This document shows, piece by piece, positions 18,482 through 28,600 of a stretch of 64,000 bases of DNA; the stretch's first letter is position 1; every line of letters starts with the position of its first letter. The notes beneath the pieces were generated by a model. It was not told the origin of the DNA, ran no database searches, and worked only from the letters and a program-made list of their open reading frames with translations. The stretch is taken from assembly GCA_964421595.1 (NCBI GenBank), contig CAYQXY010000025.1, forward strand, positions 16,358 to 80,357, given 5' to 3'. A program made the translations under genes and the position numbers. Origin of the DNA: PXAP01 sp964421595. GTDB lineage: Bacteria; Bacteroidota; Bacteroidia; Bacteroidales; PUMT01.

Positions 18482-19831
18482 TTACACAGGTGCCTTTTGA
18501 TGTTTCACTACTGCTTTCGATTTCCAGCTCCCGGTAAGGTAGTAAAGGTAAGAGAGGAGCATGCCGGCCAGCCAACCAATTGGTATTGCCCACCAGATAC
18601 CTGTTTCTTCCATTCTTTCGGAAAGCATAACCGCAAGGGGAATGCGTATTACCCATAAGGAGAAAAGAGTTATGAACATCGGGATCAGGGTGTCGCCTGC
18701 TCCACGCATAACTCCGCCAACAATAAACATAACGGTGAATGTAATATAAAAAGGACTAACAATATTAAGGTAACTGGTTCCGTAAGCTACAACGATTGCA
18801 TCAGGCGTAAAGAATCCCATTATATTATTGCCGAAAATCAATACGAGCAACGTAACGGACAGCGAAATAAGGCTTCCCATTATTAATGTTGACCGTAATC
18901 CGGTTTTTACACGGTCAAATTTATTGGCCCCTATATTCTGACCTGTAAAGCTGGTAAGGGCCATGCCAAAATTCATTGCAAACATTACAGCAAGGGAATC
19001 TATCCTCTGTGCTACTGAATATGCCGCAATTACATTGGTGCCAAAAGTGTTGACGATACCCATTAGAGCCATCATTCCCAATGCAACAATTGTGTGCTGG
19101 AATCCTGAGGGCAAACCAATTCTCAGGCTGCTTTTAAAGATCCCTTTATCAAAAACCCAGTTGGTAAAGGAAAAATGCATAATTTTGTGAGTTCGGTTCA
19201 GGTAAATTATGGCTGAGATAAAAGCCAGTCCCTGAGCAATTACCGTGGCAAGGGCAACTCCTGCAACTCCCCATCCGAAAACCAGGATGAAAAGCAAGTC
19301 GAGTATAATGTTTAATATGGATGCAAAAATCAAAAAATAAAGAGGTGTTTTCGAATCACCCAACCCACGCAAAACCGCACTTGTTCCGTTGAAACCAAAA
19401 AAAACTATCATTCCGGCCATATATACACTCAGGTATGTTTTGGCTTCGGGCATAATCTCCTCCGGCAACTGAAGAATTCTGAAAATATCTTCGACAAAAT
19501 AAATACCGGCGGCCGATACAACAATTGATGCTGCAAAGGTGAATATATACATTGTATCTATGGCACGTTTTACGTTACTGTAGTCCTTTGCTCCAAAATA
19601 CTGGGCTATTATTATAGTTGAGCCGGTTGCAATCCCTATAATTAGTGATATTAGTGCGAATATGACAGGAAATGAGGCTCCTACGGCCGCAAGAGCATCC
19701 TTGCCCAGAAAATTCCCCACCACAAGGCTGTCGACTATATTATACAATTGCTGGAAAACATTCCCGATCAGCATGGGGATTGCAAATTTCAGAATTAACC
19801 TACCCTCTTTACCTTTTGTCAGATCATGCAT
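18482..19831 (-). CDS. MATE family multidrug/metabolite exporter
   Basis: The protein is 449 residues and mostly hydrophobic, with twelve membrane helices expected in two matching halves. The first half opens with KFAIPMLIGNVFQQLYNIVD and the second with RIGLPSGFQHTIVALGMMAL, as in the DinF/NorM-like MATE family. Such carriers push cationic drugs or metabolites out in exchange for Na+ or H+. The substrate is unknown. It lies downstream of the M3 peptidase but behind that gene's terminator, so it is probably transcribed on its own. Confidence 0.88.
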   Translation of the reverse strand: MHDLTKGKEGRLILKFAIPMLIGNVFQQLYNIVDSLVVGNFLGKDALAAVGASFPVIFALISLIIGIATGSTIIIAQYFGAKDYSNVKRAIDTMYIFTFAASIVVSAAGIYFVEDIFRILQLPEEIMPEAKTYLSVYMAGMIVFFGFNGTSAVLRGLGDSKTPLYFLIFASILNIILDLLFILVFGWGVAGVALATVIAQGLAFISAIIYLNRTHKIMHFSFTNWVFDKGIFKSSLRIGLPSGFQHTIVALGMMALMGIVNTFGTNVIAAYSVAQRIDSLAVMFAMNFGMALTSFTGQNIGANKFDRVKTGLRSTLIMGSLISLSVTLLVLIFGNNIMGFFTPDAIVVAYGTSYLNIVSPFYITFTVMFIVGGVMRGAGDTLIPMFITLFSLWVIRIPLAVMLSERMEETGIWWAIPIGWLAGMLLSYLYYLTGSWKSKAVVKHQKAPV

Positions 19832-19872
19832 GAGAATATTGTAATACTAATCGCGGAAGTTAGTGCAGACTT

Positions 19873-19906
19873 AAAAAACAGGCCCCCGAACAAATATCAG
19901 GGGCCT
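19873..19906 (-). terminator. Rho-independent terminator of the M3 peptidase gene
   Basis: On the minus strand AAGGCCCC and GGGGCCT pair around an 11-14 nt loop and are followed by a TTTTTT run (plus-strand A's at 19873-19878). It sits about 30 nt after the peptidase stop codon. Confidence 0.75.
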
Positions 19907-19934
19907 TGTATTAACACGTGGTCGGTAAATTTGT

Positions 19935-22028
19935 TTATTCCAGTCCGCGTTGCTTCAGAAGTGGCCCGATTTCAGGTTCCCTCCCCCTGAAGTTTACGAA
20001 CATTTCCATGGGATCAGCTGTGCCTCCTTTTTCGAGGATCTCTTCACGGAATCTCTGGGCAGTTGCTCTGTCAAACAAACTGGTTTCCACAAAAGCTTCA
20101 AAAGCATCGGCATCAAGAACACCTGACCAAATATAACTGTAATATCCAGCAGAATAACCACCGGCGAAGATATGGCTAAGATAGGTACTCCTCCATCGGG
20201 GAACAATCGAGGGAATCAATCCGATGTTATCCATTGACTGATTCTCAAATTCAAGCGGATTAATATCTGTTTGTTCCTCCAGAGTGTGATAATCCATATC
20301 AAGAAATGCGGTGGCAAGGAATTCAACAGTGGCAAATCCCTGGTTGAAATGCCCTGCAGTCGTAATCTTTTCTATAAGTTCATCGGGAATGATCTCATCG
20401 GTCTGGTAATGTCTCGCAAACATTTTCATTACTTCAGGATGCCTGGCCCAGTTCTCCATAATCTGTGACGGCAGTTCTACAAAATCTCTTGGGACGGAAG
20501 TTCCAGCGAGGCTTCCATAATTTACATCAGACATTAGTCCGTGCAATGCATGCCCAAATTCGTGAAAAAACGTGGTATACTCATCAAATGTGAGCAGGGC
20601 AGGGGAGTCGCCTGTTGGCCGGCTGAAATTACAATTTATAGTAATTATGGGGCTGATGAACTGACCATCGCGAACTGCCTGGCTTCTGAAGCTGCTCATC
20701 CACGCACCGCCTCGTTTACTGGGCCTGTTGTAGTTATCCATGTAAAGTATGCCAAGGTGTGATCCTCCAACATCAAGTACTTCAAACACCTGCACGTCGG
20801 GATGATATTTAGGCACATCATGAAGTTCAACAAATTGCAGTCCCCAAAGATTATGCACTACGGCAAACATGCCTTCTATTACGTAAGCCATCGGGAAATA
20901 TGGCCTGATCTCTTCTTCATCAAGGTCAAACCTCTCCTTGCGGACCTTCTCAGCATAATACCTCCAGTCCCAGGGTTGAAGGATAAAATCGCCGCCCTCA
21001 CTATCAATCATCGACTGCAGATCCTGTGCTTCGCGGCTGGCAATTTCAATAGCTGCAGTCCATAGTTGCTCAAGAAGTTCATTAACCCTGTCAGGAGTAC
21101 GTGCCATATTTTCTTCAAGTATATAGTCGGCATGTGTAGGATAACCCAGGAGTTTGGCCTTTTCAATCCTCAGGTTAACAAGCTGACGTATATTCTCATT
21201 ATTATCAAACTCATTACCGTTATTGCAGCGGTTAATATATGTCAGTTTCATTTTCTCTCTTAGTTCCCTGTTATCTGCATAAGTGAGAAATGGCATTATT
21301 GAAGGGTTGTGATGTGTAAACACCCATTTGCCCTCGTGACCTCTTTCAACGGCAACTTCTGCTGCAGTTGCAATCAGGTCGTCCGGAAGTCCTGACAGAT
21401 CTTCCTTGTTATCTATCACCAGTTCAAAACCGTTGGTTTCGTCTCTTATGTTGTCACCAAAATCAAGAGTGAGTGAAGAAATCTGCTGATTAATCTCTCT
21501 TAGTCTTTCCTGCTGTACATCGTTAAGTGCAGCCCCGCCGCGGATAAAAGCCTTGTAGGTTTCTTCCAGCAGCTTTTCTTCTTCGCTGGTAAGATTAAGT
21601 TCTTCTTTCTGATCATAAATTGTGCTGACCCTTTTGAAAAGTTCCATATTTAACATTATGCCCGTTGAATGGGCAGACAGCCTGGGTGTTACCTCACTGG
21701 CAATATCCTGCAATTCCTCGTTTGTGTCGGAGGAATTAAGATTGAAAAAAATACTCTGGACTTCTGATAGCCTGTATCCACTGTAATCAAGAGCAGCAAT
21801 TGTATTCAGGAACGTTGGAGCTTCCGTATTGGTTATAATGGCATTAATTTCCTCGTTATGTTCTTCCATGGCATGCTCAAAGGCAGGCATAAAATGTCCG
21901 GTTTCAATCCTGTCAAACGGAGGGACATCAAAAGGTGTATTATAACTTGTTAACAGGGGATTGTCCTCGACACTGCTGCAGGAAAAAGAGGCATGTACCA
22001 TAATCAGGAGATAGATTAGTTTTCTCAC
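19935..22028 (-). CDS. M3 family metallopeptidase (Dcp-like), lipoprotein
   Basis: The protein is 697 residues. The zinc motif is HEFGH (H489, E490, H493) inside EYTTFFHEFGHALHGLMSDV. The downstream metal ligand region (ATVEFLATAFLDMDYH) and the substrate-side Tyr/Gly segment HIFAGGYSAGYYSYIWS are also present, all typical of peptidyl-dipeptidase Dcp / oligopeptidase A. The N-terminus is a lipoprotein signal with Cys at residue 17 (HASFSC). It probably acts on peptides in the periplasm. The products could feed the aminotransferase-Kor island nearby, though no direct link is shown. Confidence 0.92.
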   Translation of the reverse strand: MRKLIYLLIMVHASFSCSSVEDNPLLTSYNTPFDVPPFDRIETGHFMPAFEHAMEEHNEEINAIITNTEAPTFLNTIAALDYSGYRLSEVQSIFFNLNSSDTNEELQDIASEVTPRLSAHSTGIMLNMELFKRVSTIYDQKEELNLTSEEEKLLEETYKAFIRGGAALNDVQQERLREINQQISSLTLDFGDNIRDETNGFELVIDNKEDLSGLPDDLIATAAEVAVERGHEGKWVFTHHNPSIMPFLTYADNRELREKMKLTYINRCNNGNEFDNNENIRQLVNLRIEKAKLLGYPTHADYILEENMARTPDRVNELLEQLWTAAIEIASREAQDLQSMIDSEGGDFILQPWDWRYYAEKVRKERFDLDEEEIRPYFPMAYVIEGMFAVVHNLWGLQFVELHDVPKYHPDVQVFEVLDVGGSHLGILYMDNYNRPSKRGGAWMSSFRSQAVRDGQFISPIITINCNFSRPTGDSPALLTFDEYTTFFHEFGHALHGLMSDVNYGSLAGTSVPRDFVELPSQIMENWARHPEVMKMFARHYQTDEIIPDELIEKITTAGHFNQGFATVEFLATAFLDMDYHTLEEQTDINPLEFENQSMDNIGLIPSIVPRWRSTYLSHIFAGGYSAGYYSYIWSGVLDADAFEAFVETSLFDRATAQRFREEILEKGGTADPMEMFVNFRGREPEIGPLLKQRGLE

Positions 22029-22278
22029 TTTAAAAAATATTAGGTTTATATTCTAATTTCAGACAAAATTAGGCATTCTTTAAGATTTAGTCAAATTAAC
22101 CGGCATATAAGAGTTGCAGAACTTAATTTGTGCTGGCGGGTTTATCAAATATGAAATATATATTTAAAGGTCATGATGACAGGCTGCCGGGTTTAGTATT
22201 ATTTAATGAAATTTAACATTTTTTTTAATACATCGTAATAAAATACTATCTTGCTATTGTTTTTAATATACATCGTTT

Positions 22279-23598
22279 ATGTTTCAGAAACCTTTTTTCC
22301 CCTTTATCACCGGGACAAATCAGGAAAACTTGCAAGGAGTTGACAAAAAAAGATTTTTACAGAAAATCAAAATTCTGAGAAATCTTTATGTTTATGGTCC
22401 CACGTCTAATGCCGAGATTAGCAGGAAATTGAACATATCACTTCCTACTTCCATAAACTTAATGGAGGAACTGCTGCACTCCGGAGTGGTTGAAAAAAAA
22501 GGCCATGGTACATCAATAGGGGGCCGGAAACCTGTTTTGTTCGGTTTAAGGAACTCTTCATTTTACTCTCTGGGAATTGAAGTGTCAAGGTTTAAAACCC
22601 AGATGGCTATTTACGACAGCAATAATCAGATTTCTTCAGATACTCTTTCATTCAGGGGTGATCTTACACAAAAAACTGAATTTGTCGAAGAGCTTTATCT
22701 TAAAGCTACCCATCTGGCAGAAACATCGTCAATTGGTCTGAGTAACCTTATTTGTGTGGGATTAATGATGCCCGGACTTATTAACTCACAGGAAGGAAGA
22801 AATTACACACATCTGGATTTTGGTTCAAAAACCATAACAGAGGTATTGGAAGAAAAATTCAAAAGACCTGTGTTTATCGAGAATGATGCTAAGGCAATGG
22901 CTTATTCGGAATTGCGATTTGGAAAAGCCAGGGAAAAAAAGAACGTACTTGTAATTTTCATGGAGTGGGGACTTGGTCTCGGAATAATCATGAATGGGAA
23001 AATATACCGCGGTTCCCTTGGCTTTGCAGGAGAACTAAGCCATATTCCGGCAGTTGACAATAAAATATATTGTCAGTGCGGAAAACAGGGTTGCCTGGAA
23101 ACCATAGCCTCAGGATCAGCAATTTCAAGGATGGCCAGAGAAGGTATTATTTCAGGGAAGATGTCAAGCCTGAAAGATAATTTCGGGAACGATTCAGGTC
23201 ATATTGAGATCAGTTCAGTCGTAAGAGCTGCCAATCAGGGAGATCTTTTTGCTATAGGTATACTTTCAGAGGTTGGTATGAACCTTGGAAAAGGACTGGC
23301 GAGCCTCATGCAGCTATTCAATCCTGAAATGGTAATCCTTTCAGGCATGGTTTGTGAGGCTGAGCAATACATTATCACTCCGATTAAGCAGGCTTTAAAT
23401 GTTCACTGCATGCCTCAGCTCAGGGAGAATACGGAAGTTGTAATTTCTGAACTGGGATCTGATTATGGCAGAATAGGTGCTGTTTCGATGGCAATGGAGT
23501 ATGTTTTTGCACAACCATTTGGGATTAAGCAGGCTAACAGCGGCAAGGAAGGCGAAGAGACTATTAAGGGCTACTCCGAAACTTCAGCCAAAAGATAG
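22279..23598 (+). CDS. ROK family transcriptional regulator, paralogue 1
   Basis: The protein is 439 residues. A winged helix-turn-helix fills about 28-90 (NAEISRKLNISLPTSINLME) and a ROK sugar-kinase-like domain about 95-415. The ROK zinc site is intact: H255, then CQCGKQGC with C265, C267 and C272. The catalytic-type Asp is D203 in IENDAKAM. The phosphate loop, normally DxGGTK, reads EVSRFKT, so it should sense a sugar and not phosphorylate it, as in NagC or Mlc. The next gene but one is a susC, so it probably controls that glycan-uptake operon. A paralogue follows after a 681-nt gap. Confidence 0.9.
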   Translation: MFQKPFFPFITGTNQENLQGVDKKRFLQKIKILRNLYVYGPTSNAEISRKLNISLPTSINLMEELLHSGVVEKKGHGTSIGGRKPVLFGLRNSSFYSLGIEVSRFKTQMAIYDSNNQISSDTLSFRGDLTQKTEFVEELYLKATHLAETSSIGLSNLICVGLMMPGLINSQEGRNYTHLDFGSKTITEVLEEKFKRPVFIENDAKAMAYSELRFGKAREKKNVLVIFMEWGLGLGIIMNGKIYRGSLGFAGELSHIPAVDNKIYCQCGKQGCLETIASGSAISRMAREGIISGKMSSLKDNFGNDSGHIEISSVVRAANQGDLFAIGILSEVGMNLGKGLASLMQLFNPEMVILSGMVCEAEQYIITPIKQALNVHCMPQLRENTEVVISELGSDYGRIGAVSMAMEYVFAQPFGIKQANSGKEGEETIKGYSETSAKR

Positions 23599-24279
23599 AG
23601 CATTCCGGTAAGGATAATCATACATGATTCAGCAAAAAACAGCCGGTACCCCGACACTCTGCCTGAAACAAAATTGATTATTCTTGACCCGCTATCACCA
23701 TACAACCATAGAAGAAATCCTATTTATGCCGGCTTTTAAAATTTTCGTAGTCACCATCTAACTTATATGGTTGTTTCGATAAAGCATTCCCTTTTTTAGT
23801 TTCATTAAAAAACCCACGTTCTTATAACGTGGTCATGTCCTGGCGGGACTCTGCCCGAAAGGCCTGTGCGATAAAAAAAATCGCGGTGCGCAGCAAAAAT
23901 CGGGCTTAAAGCCACCTCCTCCGGTGGTGGATAGTCCGATTTTAGCGAATTTTTTACTGGTGCCATGAAAAATTTCCTGTTCTGATTTACTTTTCAGCCA
24001 ACCGTTCTAATCAGAATATCCGATATTCTACTTGAAGGAAATCAAAAAAAGCTAAACTCCGGCTTCAAATTCTCAAAAAAAACTTATGAAAGAATGGACT
24101 CAGAAATATTCTGTCTTTCAGTCGTTAATACTTATTAAGATAAAAATTTGATAAAAGATATTGGATGATAGATTAAAAAATGATTAAATAATCATGTAGT
24201 AAGATGAAAATATGAATTAAAATTTATTGTATATTTAAAATTGTGTGCTATATTGCGGCGTGATATTTAAAATTTGTCT
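23599..24279 (+). other. Long gap between the two ROK genes
   Basis: The 681-nt gap holds dispersed repeat copy 2 (23804-23956). The rest is A/T-rich with no convincing ORF. TATATTGC at 24250-24257, 22 nt before the second ROK ATG, resembles a weak -7 element. Confidence 0.5.
23804..23956 (+). repeat. Dispersed structured repeat, copy 2
   Basis: This is a full-length copy (153 nt). Hairpins: CCACGTT-cttat-AACGTGG, perfect here where copy 1 has a T-G pair; GCCCGA...TCGGGC (as ATCGGGC) enclosing TGTGCGAT and ATCGCGGTGCGCA; CCACC-tcctcc-GGTGG. The tail GTCCGATTTTAGCGAATTTTTTA is the best-conserved part and recurs at 43519-43531. No coding capacity. Same orientation as the other copies. Confidence 0.78.
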
Positions 24280-25551
24280 ATGAACAGCGAGCCAAAATTT
24301 CCTTTGTTTGGAAATATCAATCCGGTAAATCTTAAAGGAATTAAACGCAAGAGGTTCTTGCAGAAAACCAAAATATTAAGAAATCTTTATGTTCATGGTC
24401 CTGCATCTAATGCCGATATTGGTAAACGCTTGAAAATATCTCTTCCTACTTCTCTCAATATTATGAATGAACTTCTTGAAACCGGACTTGTTGAAAAAAG
24501 CGGTCATGGAATTTCAAATGGAGGAAGAAAACCTGTATTGTTCGGACTGAAAAGCAATTCTCTGTTTTCATTGGGTATTGATGTAGCGAGGTTTAAAACC
24601 CGGATGGCAATTTATAATAATAACAACCACAATATTTCCGGCACTATTACATTCGAAAATGATATTACCAAACCTGAACTTTTTATAGAAAAACTTTATA
24701 CCCGGGCATGCGAGCTGGTTGAGAGTTCAGATATTGATCCTGCAAAGCTAATATGTGTTGGAATTATAATGCCGGGCTTGATAGATTCCGGTCTGGGTAT
24801 CAATTATACACATCTTAATTTTTCTGACAGGACTACACGTGAAGCACTTGAGGAAAAGTTTCGCCGTCCTGTATTTATAGAAAATGACGGCAAAGCCATG
24901 GCTCATGCTGAGCTTCGTTTTGGCAAGGCTAAAGGAAAGAAGAACGTTCTTGTTATATTTCTGGAATGGGGCCTCGGTCTGGGGATTATTATCGACGGAA
25001 AGCTTTATAAAGGTGCACTGGGCTTTGCAGGCGAACTTTCCCATATTCCGGCAGTTGATAATCAGATATATTGTCAGTGTGGTAAACAGGGATGCCTTGA
25101 AACCATTGCTTCAGGAGCTGCAATTGCAAGAATGGCAAATGAGGGCATCAACTCAGGAAAGATATCTGTTCTGGGCCATCTGAAAGCTGATGAGCCAGGT
25201 AATATTGAGACCAAATCAGTTGTCGATGCTGCCAATAAAGGCGATTTGTATGCTATCAGTATTTTATCGGAAGTCGGAATGAATCTTGGCAAAGGCCTTG
25301 CCAGCCTTATGCAGCTTTTTAACCCTGAGCTTGTAATCCTTTCAGGTAAAGTCTGCGAAGCCAGGCAATATATTACGACTCCTATCCAGCAATCACTGAA
25401 CACCTATTGCATGCCCCAACTGAGGGAGCAAACCCAGGTAATGATATCCGATCTTGGTCAGAATCATGGGTTGCTTGGTGCGGTATCACTTGCAATGGAA
25501 TATGTATTTGATAAGCCTTTTATGGAAGTATTGCAAGTAAAAACAATTTAA
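24280..25551 (+). CDS. ROK family transcriptional regulator, paralogue 2
   Basis: The protein is 423 residues from ATG 24280 (a TTG two codons earlier is less likely). It closely resembles paralogue 1 along its whole length: the same KILRNLYVHGPASNAD opening, the same SLPTSLNIMNEL recognition helix area, the same zinc motif CQCGKQGCLETIASG and the same loss of the kinase phosphate loop (DVARFKT). At the catalytic-type Asp it reads IENDGKAM. A tandem duplication followed by divergence is the obvious origin. It lies 60 nt before susC on the same strand, so it may be co-transcribed with the SusCD pair and control it. Confidence 0.9.
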   Translation: MNSEPKFPLFGNINPVNLKGIKRKRFLQKTKILRNLYVHGPASNADIGKRLKISLPTSLNIMNELLETGLVEKSGHGISNGGRKPVLFGLKSNSLFSLGIDVARFKTRMAIYNNNNHNISGTITFENDITKPELFIEKLYTRACELVESSDIDPAKLICVGIIMPGLIDSGLGINYTHLNFSDRTTREALEEKFRRPVFIENDGKAMAHAELRFGKAKGKKNVLVIFLEWGLGLGIIIDGKLYKGALGFAGELSHIPAVDNQIYCQCGKQGCLETIASGAAIARMANEGINSGKISVLGHLKADEPGNIETKSVVDAANKGDLYAISILSEVGMNLGKGLASLMQLFNPELVILSGKVCEARQYITTPIQQSLNTYCMPQLREQTQVMISDLGQNHGLLGAVSLAMEYVFDKPFMEVLQVKTI

Positions 25552-25611
25552 TTTTTGTGTATCGAAGTATTATTACTATTTCTCTAACTAAAACCTTTAA
25601 TCCATAGCTTT

Positions 25612-28600
25612 ATGAAACAACTAAGTTTTTTGTTTTTTGCCTTAATGTTGATGTTTTCTACTACGCTTTTGGCGCAGGAAAGAACAGTAACAGGTGTGGT
25701 TACATCTTCCGAGGATGGTACCCCGCTTCCAGGCGTTAATGTTATAGTGGCAGGGACCCAGATGGGAACTATCACCAACATTGACGGTCAATTCTCAATC
25801 CAGGTTCCGGCCGGCATATCAACACTGCGTTTTTCATTTGTTGGCATGGTTACTGAAGATATAGCCATACCCCCGGGCAACGTAATTAACGTTGCAATGA
25901 TACCCGATCTGGCAACTTTTGACGAGGTTGTTGTTACCGCACTTGGTATCAGCCGGGAACGCAAAACTCTCGGATATTCCGCTACCAGTATTACCGGCGA
26001 TGAAGTTGCAGTATCATCAACCATCAGTCCTGTAAATGCCCTGCAGGGCCGTATTTCTGGCGTTGATATCCAGCCTACCGATGGCGGCACTTTCGGGGGC
26101 AGCCGTATTACAATTCGCGGTAACTCAGTACTGGGCGAAAATAACCAGCCAATTTTTGTTGTCGACGGGGTTATTTATGACAACCAGGTTTCCGGCGGAA
26201 GCCAGTGGGGCGGAGTTGACTGGGGTAACCAGCTTAAGAGCCTGAATCCCGATGAGTTTGAGTCTGTAACGGTACTTAAGGGTTCTGCTGCGACTGCACT
26301 CTATGGCTCACGTGCCATTAACGGTGTTGTAGTTATTAACACAAAACAAGGCCAGGCACGCCAGGGCATTGGAGTGACATTCAGTCAGCGTGTTCATACG
26401 CGGACTGCTTATGACGGACCGGCGTTTCAGAATAAATATGGCCCCGGACACCTTGCAAGTGTAACAACAGGAATCAGCGATCCATGGAATCAGCAAAACG
26501 AATTTCTTTATGATTCAGAAGGCAGGCCCTATTATTACAGGAGTATAGTTGCTTTTGGCCCTGAAATGGATGGAAATACTATGGTGCTGGACCATGACAG
26601 GCAGACTCTTGTGCCCAATAACCCAACTCCCAACAACTTCCTTGACCTGTTTGAAACTGGCGTATTCAGCAATACCAACCTGCAGCTTGACGGTGGCAAT
26701 GAGACTACGACGTTTCTGGTTTCAGCATCGCGGACCAGCGAGTCGGGTATTGCGCCCAGAAATGATTTTGGCCGTTCTTCAGTCTATTCAAGGGTAACAC
26801 ATGATCTTACCGATTTTCTTAGTGCCGATGTTGGTATAAGCTATTCAAACACGACCGCGGCTAACCCTCCTTCCAACCAATTGCAGAATGGGTTTTTTAC
26901 AGGACCATTCCCAAGATGGTATGATACCGAAAAATGGAAAAACCAGTACAGGGCCGATCACGGTGGTGTTCACAGTAACACATATGGCGATCCTCTTGGC
27001 AATGTTCCCGGCCTTGGCATGTTCCATAATCTTTATGAACACAACACTGTAAGGCTGGAGGAATCTCTTCGCTTGACAACCAAACTTAACCTGAGGCTTA
27101 CAGACTGGTTTAATGTTGATGTTGAAGGGTATCTCAACAACTATTATGAGAAGAATGAAGGTAAACAATTGGGTAGTGGCTTTGCAAATGCAGGCGGAAG
27201 ATATGAATTAAGCCATAACCGCAAGGAACAGATTGACGGGAAAGTTGTGTTGAATTTTCTCGGCGACCTGACTCCCGATCTGTCAGGTAGTTTATCACTT
27301 GGTGCAGAACACTGGTCGACCGGTTATTCTTTTTCAGGCGCGAATACCGAAGGCGGACTGATTGTTCCCGGGCAGTATTTTCTGGCAAACAGCGTTAACC
27401 CTGCAAATCAGCGTGCGGGAATTGAAGGCACAAAGATTCTTAATTCCGTATATGGATATGGTAACCTTGACTACAGGGACCAGCTTTTCCTCCAGGTAAC
27501 CGGCCGTCATGACTGGTCGTCTACATTGACCTACTCTGACGGAACAGGCAACAATAATTATTTCTATCCTTCTGTAAGCCTTTCATGGCTGGCAACTGAA
27601 ACCTTGTCGCTTCCTTCATGGATCTCATATACTCAACTCAGGGCGTCATATGCCGAAGTTGGAAATGATTATTCAATATACAACATCAATTCAGGATTCA
27701 GTCACCGCGACAATCTTCTCTCTCCCAGCGGGTTCAACCTGGTAATGCTTAACTACAGCAGCAATACCGTTCCAAATCTTGACCTTAAGCCGGAACGTAA
27801 AAAGTCGGTCGAGTTCGGATTTGATTCGCGCTTCTTCAATAACAGGATTGGCATTGATCTGACATATTATAAGGAGAATACAATTAACCAGATACTGAAT
27901 CTTCCTGTACCGGGTGAAACCGGCGTTACATCACAACTTATTAACGCTGGAAATATTCAAAACCAGGGTGTTGAGATTGCATTACATACCAGGCCTGTTT
28001 CGGGCAACGATTTTCGCTGGGATGTTGATTTTACCTATACCCGTAACAGGAACATGATCGTTGCACTTCATGAAGACATTGATCAGTTCAACTTGTATGA
28101 ATCTGCTACTTATGGCAACACCCGGGTGGGAACCGTTGCATTTGTCGGTGAGGAATGGGGACTGCTTATGTCTGATTCTGCCCCTGCACGTTTCCTCAAC
28201 GAGAATGATGCAAATGATCCCAGGAATGGAATGCCGCTGCTCGCATGGGGTGCTGCCAGGAGAGGTGCAAGTATGATTCGTTCATATGAGATTCAGGAGG
28301 TAGGGAATATGAACCCTGATTTTCTTGGCAGTCTGAGTTCAACTGCAACTTATAAGGGAGCATTTTTCCGGGTTCTGCTGGATGCCAAAATAGGTGGTGA
28401 TGTAGTTAACTATGTTGGCCGGTATGGTGCAGCTTATGGGTTGCTTGAATCTACACTAAAATGGCGCGATGCCGAAAATGGTGGTATGTCGTGGACTTCA
28501 CGTTATGACAACACTGGTGACGGTACATATAATACTTACGAGGATGGTATGATACCTGATGGTGTTTTCCAGGAAGGAACGCTGGTAGAGGGAACCGATG

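Noticed and set aside
23804..23956. Reading the structured repeat as a CRISPR or riboswitch
   Set aside because: There is no array of equal repeats and spacers, and the copies lie behind genes, not in front of a regulated one; no known riboswitch core is recognised.
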